64,000 nt of DNA from CAVUBL01 sp963837945 (GCA_963837945.1 CAWIQD010000005.1:124001-188000), one strand, 5' to 3'; shown: positions 8,482 through 19,100, numbered from the stretch's first letter. The notes: a model not told the origin generated them from the sequence alone. Made by a program: numbers and translations.

Positions 8482-9516
8482 TCAGGGAGTCGCCGGCGGG
8501 GGCGAGAGCGGGAGGGTGCCGGTAGCGGCGAGCCGGCGCGCCCAGGCCGGGTCGCGGACGAGCGAGCGCAGCTTGTCCAGGAGCGGGCGCCGGTGGAGGC
8601 CGAGGAAGGGCAGAACCACCCGCAGGAAGCGCTTCGGCACCTCTTCCATCGGCGCGTGGCCGCAGCGCTCGAAGACCACCAGGCGGCCCTGGGGGAGGCG
8701 GTCGAACTCGCGGACCGCGCGTTCGAGCGGGATCACCTCGTCCTGGGCGCCCCAGACCACCAGGGCCGGGACGTCGAGCGCCTCGAGCGGCGCGTCGCAG
8801 GCGGCCTCGTCGCACGGCGCCATGAGACCGAAGAACGCCTCCTCGACCCCTTCGACCAGGAGCCGGTCGCGGTACTCCTCGACCAGCTCGTCGCTGACCA
8901 GCGAGTCGTCGTAGTAGCAGGTCTCGAGATCGCGGCGCACCGAGCTCCGGCTGAGGAACAGGCCGTGGAGCAGGAGGTAATTGAGCGAGCGGAAGCGGGC
9001 CCAGAGCTGCCGCTGCTCGTCCATGTACTCGGGCAGGGCGGAGGCTACGAGCACCGCGCTGCGCAGCCGCTCGCGATGGTGGCAGCCGAGCCAGACGGCG
9101 ATCGCGCCGCCGAACGAGTGACCGATCACGTGGACCGGACCGACGCCGAGCCGGTCGAGGACCTCGAGCACCACCCGCCCGTACGCGGGGATGGTGTAGG
9201 CGGCGGGATCCCGGGGCCGCTCGGAGTAGCCGAAGCCGGGGAGGTCGAGGTTGATCACACGGTAGTGGCGCGCGAGAGCGGGAACCACGGAGCGCCACGA
9301 GAAGCTCGAGCAGGCGAAGCCGTGGAGCAGGACCAGCGGCTCGCCCCGCCCCGACTGCTCGACGTAGACCTCGCGTCCCTCGACCTCGATGAAGCGATGC
9401 GGCGGCAGCTTCGACCGGAGCTCCCGGTAGGACCGGGTGCGGGACCAGGCGTCCTCGACCCAGGTTCGAAGGGTCTCGATGGTCGAGAGGCGGGGGCGTT
9501 CGGAGTCGTCGATCAC
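8482..9516 (-). CDS. Alpha/beta-hydrolase fold protein
   Basis: A protein of about 344 residues with a full alpha/beta-hydrolase signature: oxyanion-hole 'LVLLHGFACSSFSW', nucleophile elbow GHSFGGA (Ser), acid in 'LVVWGAQDEVIP' (Asp) and catalytic His in 'FERCGHAPMEEVP'. No signal peptide is evident, so it is probably cytoplasmic. A frame from TTG 9585 is open, but GTG 9516 (VIDDSERPRLSTIETL) looks like the more natural N-terminus; no strong ribosome-binding site settles this. Substrate is unknown: the family includes esterases, epoxide hydrolases, haloalkane dehalogenases and C-C hydrolases. It is transcribed in the same direction as the ACIII operon and sits upstream of it, divergent from the DUF2238 gene. 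Confidence 0.85.
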   Translation of the reverse strand: MIDDSERPRLSTIETLRTWVEDAWSRTRSYRELRSKLPPHRFIEVEGREVYVEQSGRGEPLVLLHGFACSSFSWRSVVPALARHYRVINLDLPGFGYSERPRDPAAYTIPAYGRVVLEVLDRLGVGPVHVIGHSFGGAIAVWLGCHHRERLRSAVLVASALPEYMDEQRQLWARFRSLNYLLLHGLFLSRSSVRRDLETCYYDDSLVSDELVEEYRDRLLVEGVEEAFFGLMAPCDEAACDAPLEALDVPALVVWGAQDEVIPLERAVREFDRLPQGRLVVFERCGHAPMEEVPKRFLRVVLPFLGLHRRPLLDKLRSLVRDPAWARRLAATGTLPLSPPPATP

Positions 9517-9708
9517 CGGTCGTAACTCACTGGTAGTGCATCGGTTCCGCCTCGCCGTGAGGCGGCCTGCCGGGGCCCTTTGCAACGAACGGGCCAGACC
9601 GCGTCGCGAGCGCGGCGGCCTGCCGTCCGCGGTAGAGTCGCGCGGTCATCCGGCGTTTCGACAGAGGGCGCGGCCGCGGTCCGCGCGGCACACCGAAAAG
9701 GGGGTCTC

Positions 9709-10410
9709 GTGAACCGGAAGCTCTATCTGCTCGGCCTGTTCCTGGTCTTTCTGGGGTTCTGGATGTGGGCGGCGGTTCGGCCGGTCTTTCCGGACGACTG
9801 GCTGCTCGAGAACTACCTGGTGTTCCTCGGCGTGCCGCTGATCCTCGTCCTCGGGCGCTGGTTCCGCCTGTCGCTCATCTCCTACACCCTGCTGACCGTC
9901 TTCATGATCCTGCACGTGATCGGCTCCCACTACACCTACGCCGAGGTGCCGTTCGGCGACACCCTCGAGCGGTGGTTCGGGGCCGAGCGCAACATGTACG
10001 ACCGCCTGGTCCATTTCTGCTTCGGGTTCCTGGTCGCCTACCCGGTGCGCGAGGTCTTCATCCGGATCTCTCGCGCTCGCGGCTTCTGGAACTACTACCT
10101 GCCGATCGAGCTCACCCTGGCCTTCTCGGCGATCTACGAGATCATCGAATGGATCGCGGCGGTGGCCTCGGGCCCGGAGGCCGGGCTCGCCTTCCTCGGG
10201 GCGCAGGGGGACATCTGGGACGCCCAGAAGGACATGCTGATGGCCGGGATCGGGGCGCTCCTCGCCATGGCGATCACCTTCGCCGTGGCGATGGTGGTCG
10301 AGCGCGACACCTGGTCCGCGGTCCGCGCGAGCCTGCGGATCCCGGCCGAGGACCGGCCGATCGGCGAGGACCAGATCGCCGACTGGTGGCGCCGCCGCAA
10401 GGCTCGCTAG
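9709..10410 (+). CDS. DUF2238/YjdF-family inner-membrane protein
   Basis: A 233-residue polytopic protein with about six transmembrane helices, starting at GTG 9709 behind AAAAGGGG. It carries the family's conserved pieces: 'VIGSHYTYAEVPFG' in the loop after helix 3, 'YDRLVHFCFGFLVAYPVRE', 'SAIYEIIEWIAAV' and 'LGAQGDIWDAQKDMLMAGIGAL'. The conserved His, Asp and Glu residues in these segments suggest a metal- or substrate-binding membrane pocket, but no biochemical role is established for the family. It stands alone, divergent from the hydrolase gene, and about 130 nt ahead of the DUF5916 gene. Confidence 0.88.
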   Translation: MNRKLYLLGLFLVFLGFWMWAAVRPVFPDDWLLENYLVFLGVPLILVLGRWFRLSLISYTLLTVFMILHVIGSHYTYAEVPFGDTLERWFGAERNMYDRLVHFCFGFLVAYPVREVFIRISRARGFWNYYLPIELTLAFSAIYEIIEWIAAVASGPEAGLAFLGAQGDIWDAQKDMLMAGIGALLAMAITFAVAMVVERDTWSAVRASLRIPAEDRPIGEDQIADWWRRRKAR

Positions 10411-10542
10411 CGCGCGACTCGGAACCGTCTCGGCGCCCGAGGCCGGCGCCGCGCAACTTTTTCCCGCTTCGCCAGTAGAAGGGGTGGGGTCGGTCGTCCG
10501 GACCGGCCCGGAGCCGACGACCGGACCGGAGAAGGAGCGCAC

Positions 10543-12837
10543 ATGCGAGCTCGCGCGAGGGTGGTGGCCTGGAGAGCGTTCGTCCTGCTGACCGCGACGA
10601 TTTCCCCGGCCGTCGCCTCGCCGGACCGCGCGGCCCAGGCGCCCGCCGCAGGTCAGCCGCCCGCGCCCCGCGCCGAGCCCCGGGTCTTCGAGGTCCACCG
10701 CCTCGACCCGGTCGGCGGCCCGATCCACGTCGACGGCAAGCTCGACGAGGCGGTCTGGCAGGCGTCCCCGACCTTCACCCTCGACTACGAGACCTACCCG
10801 GGCGACAACGTGCCGCCGCAGGTCGAGACCGAGCTCTGGATCACCTACGACGACCACGCCCTCTACGTCGCCGCGCGCGCCCACGACCCCGAGCCGGCCG
10901 CGATCCGCGCCCACCTCCGGGACCGGGACGCCGCCTTCCAGGACGACTTCGTCGGCGTGGTGCTCGACACCTTCGACGACGAGCGCCGCGGCTTCGAGTT
11001 CTTCGTCAACCCCCTGGGCGTGCAGATGGACCTGACCCAGAACGACGTGACCGGCAACGAGGACGAGTCGTGGGACACGATCTGGGACTCGGCCGGGCGG
11101 CTCACCGCCGAGGGCTACGAGATCGAGATGGCGATCCCGTTCTCGTCGCTGCGCTTCGCCCGCGGCACGGGACCCAAGACCTGGGGCATCGACGCGCTCC
11201 GCGTCCGGCCCCGCGACCAGCGGGTGCGGATCGGCCTCAACGCCCTGCCCCGCGGGCGCAACTGCTATCTCTGCTACGCCTCGAAGCTCCGGGGCTTCGA
11301 GGGGATCACGCCCGGGCGCAACGTCGAGCTCGACCCGACGCTGACGGCGAACGACGTCGCCACCCGCCCCGACGCCTCCGTACCGTTCACCACTCGCGAC
11401 GACCAGCAGCTCGGCCTGACCGCCCGCTGGGGCGTCACGCCCGGCACCACCCTCTCCGGCGCGATCAACCCCGATTTCTCGCAGGTCGAGGCCGACGCCG
11501 CCCAGCTCTCGGTCAACACCCAGTTCGCCCTTTTCTTCCCCGAGAAGCGGCCCTTCTTCCTCGAGGGCGCCGACATCTTCGACACCAAGATCACCGCCGT
11601 CTACACGCGGACCATCGCCGACCCCGACTGGGGGATCAAGCTGACCGGCAAATCGGGCAAGAGCGCCTACGGCGCGATCGTCGCCCAGGACTCGCGGACC
11701 AACCTGCTGATCCCGGGCAGCCAGGGCTCGCGCCTCGGCGAGCTCGCGAGCCCGAACACCTCCTCGATCGTGCGCTACCGGCGCGACCTGTCCGGTTCTT
11801 CGTCGGTCGGCGCCCTGGTGACCAGCCGCGAGGGGGACGGCTACCACAACCACGTCCTCGGCGCCGACGCGCTCTTCCGGTGGCACGAGGGGGACGCCTT
11901 CCGCATCGAGGTGCTGGGCTCGGACACCGCGTACCCCGAAGCGGTCCAGGAGAGCCTCGGCCAGAGCGCCGGCACGCTGCGCGGCACGGCGATGCGCGTC
12001 GCCTACCAGCACCAGACCGAGGGCTGGATGGGCTACCTGCTCTACAACGACTTCTCGGGCGACTTCCGCGCCGACCTCGGGTTCATCCCGCAGGCCGACT
12101 ACCGGACCGGGTTCGGGACCCTCGAGCGCTACTGGTACGGCGAGGCGGGCGAGGACTGGTGGAGCCGGTTCACGCTGGGCACGGAGACCACCTGGACCTA
12201 CGACTACGCCGGCCACCCGCTGCAACGGCAGGTCGCGCCTTACGTCAGCCTCTCCGGGCCGCGCCAGTCGAACCTCCACGTCTACCTCGGCCTGGGGCCG
12301 AGCTACTTCGACGGCCAGGTCTTCGACCGCAACTTCGTCCTGGTCGACGGCGAGATCCAGGCTACCCCCTCGCTCTTCCTGAGCCTGAGCAGCCGGATCG
12401 GCCAGGAGATCGACTACTCGAACACCCGCGACGGCGACATCCTGCGCTTGGTCCCGGGGGCCCGCCTCGAGCTCGGGCGCCACCTGCGGGTGACCCTGGA
12501 GCACGACTACGAGACCCTCGACGTCGCCGGCGGCCGGCTCTACACGGCGAACCTCACCGACCTGCGGGCGACCTACCAGCTCAACGTCCGCACCTTCGTG
12601 CGCCTGGTCACCCAGTACTTCGACCTCGAGCGCGACCCGGCGCTCTACACCTTCGCCACCGAAGCGCAGTCGAGCACCCTCTTCAACCAGCTCCTCTTCT
12701 CCTACAAGGTCAACCCGCAGACCGTCCTCTTCCTGGGCTACGCCGACGACTACGCCGGCGAGGCGCGCTCGCTCGACCAGCTCGACCAGACCAGCCGGAC
12801 GCTGTTTCTCAAGCTGGGCTACGCCCTGGTGCTGTAG
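10543..12837 (+). CDS. Outer-membrane protein with CBM9-like N-terminus and DUF5916 beta-barrel
   Basis: A 764-residue exported protein starting at ATG 10543 behind GGAGAAGGAGCGCAC. Residues 1-26 form a signal peptide (RAFVLLTATISPAVASP). Residues about 50-210 are a carbohydrate-binding-9-like sandwich ('IHVDGKLDEAVWQASPTF', 'ELWITYDDHALYVAARAHDP'). The rest is DUF5916, with the conserved 'INPDFSQVEADAAQLSVNTQFALFFPEKRPFFLEGADIF' and alternating aromatic/polar strands expected for a barrel, ending 'LKLGYALVL'. Such proteins are frequent in Acidobacteriota and Bacteroidota and are assumed to act in uptake or surface processing of polymers, but function is unproven. It stands alone; no TonB-dependent partner is adjacent. 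Confidence 0.85.
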   Translation: MRARARVVAWRAFVLLTATISPAVASPDRAAQAPAAGQPPAPRAEPRVFEVHRLDPVGGPIHVDGKLDEAVWQASPTFTLDYETYPGDNVPPQVETELWITYDDHALYVAARAHDPEPAAIRAHLRDRDAAFQDDFVGVVLDTFDDERRGFEFFVNPLGVQMDLTQNDVTGNEDESWDTIWDSAGRLTAEGYEIEMAIPFSSLRFARGTGPKTWGIDALRVRPRDQRVRIGLNALPRGRNCYLCYASKLRGFEGITPGRNVELDPTLTANDVATRPDASVPFTTRDDQQLGLTARWGVTPGTTLSGAINPDFSQVEADAAQLSVNTQFALFFPEKRPFFLEGADIFDTKITAVYTRTIADPDWGIKLTGKSGKSAYGAIVAQDSRTNLLIPGSQGSRLGELASPNTSSIVRYRRDLSGSSSVGALVTSREGDGYHNHVLGADALFRWHEGDAFRIEVLGSDTAYPEAVQESLGQSAGTLRGTAMRVAYQHQTEGWMGYLLYNDFSGDFRADLGFIPQADYRTGFGTLERYWYGEAGEDWWSRFTLGTETTWTYDYAGHPLQRQVAPYVSLSGPRQSNLHVYLGLGPSYFDGQVFDRNFVLVDGEIQATPSLFLSLSSRIGQEIDYSNTRDGDILRLVPGARLELGRHLRVTLEHDYETLDVAGGRLYTANLTDLRATYQLNVRTFVRLVTQYFDLERDPALYTFATEAQSSTLFNQLLFSYKVNPQTVLFLGYADDYAGEARSLDQLDQTSRTLFLKLGYALVL

Positions 12838-12984
12838 GGAGTCGGGCGGCGGGGAGGGCGGTGGTCGTGGCGGAGGCGTGGGGGTTGACGCCCGCGGGTC
12901 GGGTGGCTTTCTCGGCGGCGGACCGCGCCGGCGAGAAACCACCGCGCCCCGCGGGCTGCCACCTCGGTGGTTGGACCGGCTGCC

Positions 12985-13080
12985 CCCGCCCGGGAGTGGG
13001 GGATGGGGGTGGATCGGCGGGGTCGGACTCCTCGGCGGAGGGCCGGGTGGGATCGGAGCGAGGGGATGCGGCGGTGATCC
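12985..13080. repeat. Degenerate copy of the G-rich intergenic repeat
   Basis: The 315-nt gap between the convergent DUF5916 and BNR-repeat genes contains C-run/G-run hairpins and the phrase AGCGAGGGGATGCGGCGGTG, close to the ATCGAGGGGATGCGGGGG core of the repeats at 178-290. The sequence GGGGTCGGACTCCTCG also recurs near 23958. I see no gene in this gap. Confidence 0.45.
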
Positions 13081-13090
13081 GAAAGCGCGA

Positions 13091-13123
13091 GCGGCCGGCC
13101 CGACTCTTCGTCGGACCGGCCGC
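13091..13123. terminator. Strong hairpin between convergent genes, probable bidirectional terminator
   Basis: Arms GCGGCCGGCCCGAC and GTCGGACCGGCCGC pair over 14 positions with one mismatch around a 5-nt loop (TCTTC). It lies 30 nt past the stop of the BNR-repeat gene (minus strand) and also follows the plus-strand DUF5916 gene. There is only a weak T-tract on either side. Confidence 0.6.
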
Positions 13124-13152
13124 GTCGTTACTGCCTTACGGGTAGGTCAGGG

Positions 13153-16029
13153 TCAGGGCACGCAGGCCGTGACCGAGACGTTGTCGAGGAACCAGCCGTC
13201 GCGCGTCACCGAGCAGTCGCTGATGCCGGTGAAGGCGATGTAGAGCGACTGACCGCCGCACCCGCCGCTGCCACCCGTCACCAGGTCGCAGGCGGCGTCG
13301 AGGTCGATCGTCGTGTTGCCGAACGACGACTGGGTGCCGGTGAAGATCGGCAGCCCGGCCGAGCCGCTCGGCTCGCACGCCGCGGTCACCGTGCCGTTGT
13401 ACGAAGTGCCGGAGAGGATGGCCGACGCCGGCACCACGGTGTAGCTCGAGCCGTCGAGCGACAGGGCCACCAGGCCGCCGTCGTAGCCCGACTCGAAGTC
13501 TCGGCGGTGGTCGAAGGACAGCCGAGCGTCGCTCGAGCCCGAGGGCACCGAGATGCCGCTCGCGCCGTGCGGCTGGGCGAAGATGAACCGGTTGGAGCTG
13601 TAGTTGCTCGTGCAGCCGGTCCCGCCGAAGCGGAAGATGTGCGGCGAGCTCGCCGCACTGCAGGTCTGGACACCCCGCCAGATGGTGACGCCCGAGCCGT
13701 CGAAGGTTCCCCGCGTCCAGTCGGACAGGCCCGACGTGGAGTCGAAGTCGTTCGAGTAGAGGGTCTGCGTGGTGCAGCCGCCGCTCGTGCACCCGGAGGT
13801 GTCGAAGCCGGTGCAGCTCCCGTTGCAGGCGAGCGTGCCGCCCGAGAAGCCCTGGCTCACGCAGGTCTCGCCGCCCAGGTTCGAGCCGTCGCAGACCTCG
13901 CCGGTCTCGATCACGCCGTTGCCGCACACCGGGCCGCCGTTGTTCGAGCAGCCCGAGGTGTCGTACGCGGTGCAGGTCGAGTTGCAGGCGAGGGTGCCGG
14001 TGTCGAAGCCCTGGCTCTGGCAGGTCTCGCCGTTCAAGTCGGTGCCGTCGCAGGTCTCGCCGGTCTCGGTGGTGTTGTTGCCGCACACCGGTCCGCCGGT
14101 GCCGCACTCGAAGTCGACGATCGCGAAGCCGAGGTTCTCGGCCTGGCTCGTGCTGGTGAAGCTCGGGTAGTAGTGGCGGGTGTCGGTCCAGGACAGGTAC
14201 GCCTTGCAGTTCTGGGCGTCGAGGCCGAGGTACTCGCCGTACTGGTTGGGGTTGGCGTTCGGGTTGTCGGAGGTGTTCTCGTCCGAGTAGGAGATGCCGC
14301 TGTTGTTGAACTCGGAGGAGGCCGCCGACACCTTCTGGTTGGCCGAGAAGGTCTGGCCGCAGTCGGTGGAGCGCGCGGTGTAGAAGTCGACCTTGCGGTT
14401 GTTGGTGTCGTTGCGGGCGTCGTGCCAGGCCACCACCACCTGCCCGTTCGACTGGTCGACGACCAGGAAGGGGTGGAACTGGGCGCTGTTCGACAGGCCG
14501 TCGTCGTTGATCTTGATCGGCGTCGACCAGGAGGTGCCGCCGTTGGTCGAGCGCGACACGTAGACGTCGGCGGTGTTGGCGCTCGCCGAGCCCGAGGAGG
14601 TGTCGCCGAAGGCGGCGTAGAGCGTGCCGTCACAGGCGCCGCCCGAGTTGTCCACGTCGACGGCGCCGAACGGGCCGATGCCGCGGTTGTTCTGGACGTT
14701 CGGGTTGCTGTTGCTCGAGAACGCGACGAGGTTGAAGTCGCGCACCAGGACCGGCGTCGACCAGGAGGCGCCGCCGTTGGTCGAGCGGGTGTAGAACATC
14801 CGCTCGTTGGTGCAGGTGGAGCCGCAGGTCAGGGTGTCGAACACCACGTGCACGGTGCCGTTGTCCTCGACCGCCAGGTCGCAGCCCAGGTCGGCGCCGC
14901 CGCCCGACGGAGTCGGCAGGTCGACCTCGGTCCAGGAGGAGCCGCTGGTAGTCGAGTAGGCCGACTTCTCGTTGTTGTTGCGGTCCCAGCAGGTGTACTG
15001 GCGACCGTGGTAGGGGCTGGAGCTGTTGTTGTCGATGACGAAGAAGTTCTTGTCCTCGAAGTTCGAGGTGCCCCAGCTGTTCTTGACCACGCCCCGGCCG
15101 CTCCACGTGGCACCGCCGTTGGTCGAGCGGGCGACCACCATGGAGGTGTAGTTGTTGCTGCCGACGGCGCAGATCAGCATGTGGTTGATGTAGACGTTGT
15201 TGCTGTCGTCCCAGTAGAGCGCCGGGTCCGAGCCGTAGACGGTGCCCGAGCAGCTCAGGCCGGAGTAGGCGCTCTGGCCCGGCGCGCAGGTGTAGCCCCA
15301 GGTGGCGCCGCCGTCGGAGGAGTAGAAGATCGCCTGGATGCCGCCGGCGCAGGCGCCGCCCATGGTGTCCCAGGTGTTGGCGGCGGCCACGATCTGGTTC
15401 GAGTTGTTCGGGTTGACCACCACCTGGATCTCGCCCTGGAAGGTCTCCGGGGCGGGGGTGAAGGTCGACGCCACGTTGCGGTTGGTGCCGACGGTCGTGC
15501 GGGTGGCGAGGCCGTTGCCCTCGCCCTCGGTCTCGACCGGCACGCCGGCCAGAGCGCTGTCGACGTAGGTGTCGCCGTAGATCGCCCGGGCCTCGGCCTC
15601 GTGGAAGTGGATCCAGCGCAGGTGCCACTCGAAGAGGTAGCGCGGGATCGCGATCTCGTAGTGGCGCGTCTGCATGTCGATCTGGAGGTACTCGAGCGGC
15701 GAGATCGGCAGGTACTGGAGGTACCTGTCGACGACCTCCGGCCGATCCATGTTGCCGGCGAGCTGCTTCTCGAGGGTCTTGAGCTTCGGATCCACCCGCA
15801 GCCGGTCATAGATCGGCTGGAGCGCGACGCGGGCCTGGGCCGGCGTCACCGGTGCGGCGCCCTTGCGGAGCGCTTCGGGTACTGCCTGAAGCCGGATCGG
15901 CCCGGACAGGATCACCTGCCGGCCGACCTTCGCCGGCGCCTTTTGCGCCGCGGCCGGCCCGGTCGCTAGCGTGGCGACCGAGGCCAGCGCGAGGCACACG
16001 CCTACGGTACGGCTGACGACATTGTTCAT
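13153..16029 (-). CDS. Large secreted BNR/Asp-box repeat protein with cysteine-rich DUF4215-like repeats
   Basis: A 958-residue exported protein starting at ATG 16029 behind GAGGAGGAGGACGG. Signal peptide residues 1-28 end at AAAQ. An N-terminal helical segment (30-190) precedes a sialidase-like propeller with Asp-boxes (SSDGGATWG, STNGGATWSG, STNGGASWS, STNGGTSWS; residues about 235-600). Next come two cysteine repeats of the DUF4215 type ('CGNNTTETGETCDG', 'CGNGVIETGEVCDG'; about 655-745) and a C-terminal jelly-roll-like domain ('TLYSNDFDSTSGLSDWTRG') similar to those of M6/immune-inhibitor-A peptidases. The sialidase Arg triad is not evident, so an adhesive or polymer-binding role is as likely as a glycosidase. 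It is rich in Asn, Ser and Thr, as expected for a secreted protein. The upstream gap is AT-rich (TTTTAGCTAG). Confidence 0.8.
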   Translation of the reverse strand: MNNVVSRTVGVCLALASVATLATGPAAAQKAPAKVGRQVILSGPIRLQAVPEALRKGAAPVTPAQARVALQPIYDRLRVDPKLKTLEKQLAGNMDRPEVVDRYLQYLPISPLEYLQIDMQTRHYEIAIPRYLFEWHLRWIHFHEAEARAIYGDTYVDSALAGVPVETEGEGNGLATRTTVGTNRNVASTFTPAPETFQGEIQVVVNPNNSNQIVAAANTWDTMGGACAGGIQAIFYSSDGGATWGYTCAPGQSAYSGLSCSGTVYGSDPALYWDDSNNVYINHMLICAVGSNNYTSMVVARSTNGGATWSGRGVVKNSWGTSNFEDKNFFVIDNNSSSPYHGRQYTCWDRNNNEKSAYSTTSGSSWTEVDLPTPSGGGADLGCDLAVEDNGTVHVVFDTLTCGSTCTNERMFYTRSTNGGASWSTPVLVRDFNLVAFSSNSNPNVQNNRGIGPFGAVDVDNSGGACDGTLYAAFGDTSSGSASANTADVYVSRSTNGGTSWSTPIKINDDGLSNSAQFHPFLVVDQSNGQVVVAWHDARNDTNNRKVDFYTARSTDCGQTFSANQKVSAASSEFNNSGISYSDENTSDNPNANPNQYGEYLGLDAQNCKAYLSWTDTRHYYPSFTSTSQAENLGFAIVDFECGTGGPVCGNNTTETGETCDGTDLNGETCQSQGFDTGTLACNSTCTAYDTSGCSNNGGPVCGNGVIETGEVCDGSNLGGETCVSQGFSGGTLACNGSCTGFDTSGCTSGGCTTQTLYSNDFDSTSGLSDWTRGTFDGSGVTIWRGVQTCSAASSPHIFRFGGTGCTSNYSSNRFIFAQPHGASGISVPSGSSDARLSFDHRRDFESGYDGGLVALSLDGSSYTVVPASAILSGTSYNGTVTAACEPSGSAGLPIFTGTQSSFGNTTIDLDAACDLVTGGSGGCGGQSLYIAFTGISDCSVTRDGWFLDNVSVTACVP

Positions 16030-16147
16030 CCGTCCTCCTCCTCTGGGTTTGCTACCTTACTAGCTAAAATTCTGACGCATCGAGACACACAATAACCCCC
16101 GTGCAGGCGTGGCCGCGAAACGTGACAGCGGGGAGGGTCTCGGATGC

Positions 16148-19100
16148 TCAGCGCCGGCGCCGGCGCCAAAGCCAAAGGGCGGTGCCGCCGACCGCCAGAG
16201 CGGCCGCCCCGGCGACGGCGGCGAGGCCGCGCGAGCGCTCGCCGGAGTACTCGCCGACGTAGTCGCGCTCGGGCAGGGCGCCCGGAGGACCGCCGCGGCC
16301 CTCGGCGAGCGCCATCCGGAGGACCTGGGCGAGGTGGAGCGCCCGGCGCTCGGTGGTCTGCTCGATCTGGCTCCGGCAGGAGAAGCCGTCGGCCACGATC
16401 AGGGTGCGCGGGTCGGCCTCTCGGACCCTGGGCAGGAGCACCCGCTCGCCGGCGGCGATCGAGACCCGGTACTTCTCACCGCGCTCGTAGCCGAAGGCGC
16501 CGGCCATGCCGCAGCAGCCCGAGTCGAGCATCTCGACGTCGAGCCCCATGCGCTCGAGGATCCGGCGGTCGGGGTCGTAGCCCATCACCGCCCGCTGGTG
16601 GCAGTGACGGTGGACGATCGCCCGGCGCTCGAGCCGGGGAACCTCGAAGTCGGCGGCCTTCTCGTCGAGGAGCTCGGCCAGGGTGTAGGTCTGCTCGGAG
16701 AGGCGGCGGGCGTCGTCGTCGTGGGGCAGGAGGTTGGGGAGCTCGTCGCGGAAGGTGGCGACGCAGCTCGGCTCGAGGCCGACGATCGGCACCCCCGCCC
16801 GGACGTCCTCGCGCAGCGCGTCGAGGATCCGCCGGAGCGCCCGCTCGGCGAGGTCGAGCATGCCGTAGTCGTAGAGCGGCCGGCCACAGCACAGCCACCC
16901 GGGCGGCAGGTCGACCCGGAAGCCGGCGGCCTCGAGCACCTCGAGGGCGGCGATCGCGGTCTCGGGGTGGAAGGCGTCGTTGAAGGTGTCCGGCCAGAGC
17001 AGGATGCGCCGGCCGGCGCTGCCCAGGCGCGAGACGCCGCTCCGGTTCTCGGCGTACCACTGGCGGAAGGTCTGCGGAGCGAAGGCGGGGACCGGCCGCT
17101 CGGGCGCGATCCCGCCGAGGACCTTGAGCAGGCGGCCGGTCAGGCGGCCCTGGGTGAGCGCGTTGACCAGGCGCGGGGCCTGGGCGGCGAGCCGCGCCCA
17201 GACGCCGATCAGGCCCATCGAGTAGGCGGGCAGCGGGCGCAGGCGCCGGCGGTAGTGGTGGTGGAGGAACTCGGCCTTGTAGGTCGCCATGTCGACGTTG
17301 ACCGGGCAGTCGCTCTTGCACCCCTTGCACGCCAGGCACAGGTCGAGGGCCTCGGCCACGGCCTCGCTGCGCCAGCCGTCGGAGATCTCCTCGCCCTGGA
17401 GCATCTCGAAGAGCAGGCGCGCCCGCCCGCGGGTGGAGTGCTCCTCCTCGCGGGTCACCATGTAGCTCGGGCACATGGTGCCCCCCTCCTCGCGCCGGCA
17501 CTTGCCGACCCCGACGCAGCGCAGCGCCGCGCGGGAGAAGTGGAAGTCGTCGTCCGGATAGGCGAACCGGGTCTCGGGCTCCCAGGGCTCGTAGTCGGCG
17601 CCCAGGCGGAGGTTCGAGGTGATCGGGTAGGGCCGGGCCACCTTGCCCGGGTTCATCCGGTCCTCCGGGTCCCAGAGGCCCTTGAGCTCGGAGAACGCCC
17701 GGCACACCTCCGCGCCGTAGACCCGGAGCAGCAGCTCGCCGCGCGCCTGGCCGTCGCCGTGCTCGCCCGAGGGCACCCCGCCGTGGGCGACCGCCAGGTC
17801 CGCCGCCTCGTCCAGGAAGCCGCGCCAGGCCTCGACCCCCGGCGCCGAGCGCAGGTCGAAGCTGATCCGGGTGTGCAGGCAGCCGTCCCCGAAGTGGCCG
17901 TAGAAGGCTCCCTCGTAGCCGTGGCGCTCGAGCAGGCTCCTGAGCTCGCGCATGTAGTCGCCCATCTCCTCGGGGGCGACCGCCGAATCCTCCCAGCCCG
18001 GCCAGGTGTCGCCCTGGCCCGGCACCCGGGCGCTCGCCCCCAGGCCGGACTCGCGGACCTCCCAGATCTCCTTCTGCTCGAAGGAGTCGGCGATGACCGC
18101 GGTGTGGAGGACCTTGTCCATCGCCGCCACCCGCGCCTGGGCCTCCTCGGCGCGCGCGCGGGCCGCGGCGCGCTCGCTCGCACCGAACTCGATCAAGAGC
18201 CAGCCGGCGCCGTCGGGGAGGAGCCGCAGGGCGGTCGGGTGCATGTGCTTTTTCTTCTGGTCCTCGATCAGGACGTCGTCGAGGCCCTCGAGGCCGACGG
18301 GCTCGAGCTCGAGGATCTCGGGCACGTGATCGGCGGCGGTGTAGACGTCCTCGAAGGCGGCGACCAGGAGCACCCGCTCGGTGGGCCATTCGACGAGCTC
18401 GAGGGTCGCCTCGAGGGTGAGCGCGAGGGTCCCCTCGCTGCCCACCAGGGCGCGGGCCACCTGGAAGCCGTTCTCGGGCAGGAGCTCGTCGAGGTTGTAG
18501 CCCGAGACCCGGCGCGGGATGTCGGGGAAAGCGCCGCGCACCGCGTCGCCGAAGCGGTCGCGGATGCCGGCCATGCCCCGGTAGAGCTCGCCCCGCCGGC
18601 CGCCGCCGGCGACGATCGCGGCGAGCTCCTGGTCGCTCGTCGGGCCGACGGTGAGCCGCAGGCCGTCGTAGGTCAGGACCTCGAGGGAGCGGACGTTGTC
18701 GGCCGTGCGCCCGGCGAACACCGAGTGGACGCCGCACGAGTTGTTGCCGATCATGCCGCCCAGGGTGCAGTGGTCGTGAGTCGCCGGATCGGGCCCGAAG
18801 GAGAGGCCGTGCTCGAGGGTCTTCGCCCGCAGGTCGTCGAGCACGACGCCCGGCTGGACCCGCGCCAGCCGGCGCTCGGGGTCGATCTCGAGCACCCGGT
18901 TCATGTGGCGCGAGAAGTCGAGCACCACCGCCAGGTTGCAGCACTGGCCGGCGAGGCTCGTGCCGCCGCCGCGGCCGAGAAGCGGAGCGCCGTGCTGGCG
19001 GCAGACCGCCACGATCGCCTCGACGTCGGCGGCGTCGCGCGGGTAGACGACGCCGATCGGCACCTGCCGGTAGTTCGAGGCGTCGGTGGCGTAGAGCCCG

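Noticed and set aside
4667..8914. A 1415-codon open frame on the plus strand opposite actB and actA
   Set aside because: It is antisense to well-supported genes, has the Arg/Gly/Ala/Pro/Val composition of a shadow frame in GC-rich DNA, and no recognisable domain. Similar long shadows oppose the DUF5916, YdiJ-like, kinase and other genes.
9646..12942. A 1098-codon minus-strand frame over the DUF2238 and DUF5916 genes
   Set aside because: Repetitive Val/Glu/Arg composition, no domain, and the opposite strand encodes two clear proteins with ribosome-binding sites.
13153..16029. Active sialidase
   Set aside because: Asp-boxes are clear, but the Arg triad and catalytic Tyr/Glu of sialidases are not evident, so only the propeller fold is claimed.
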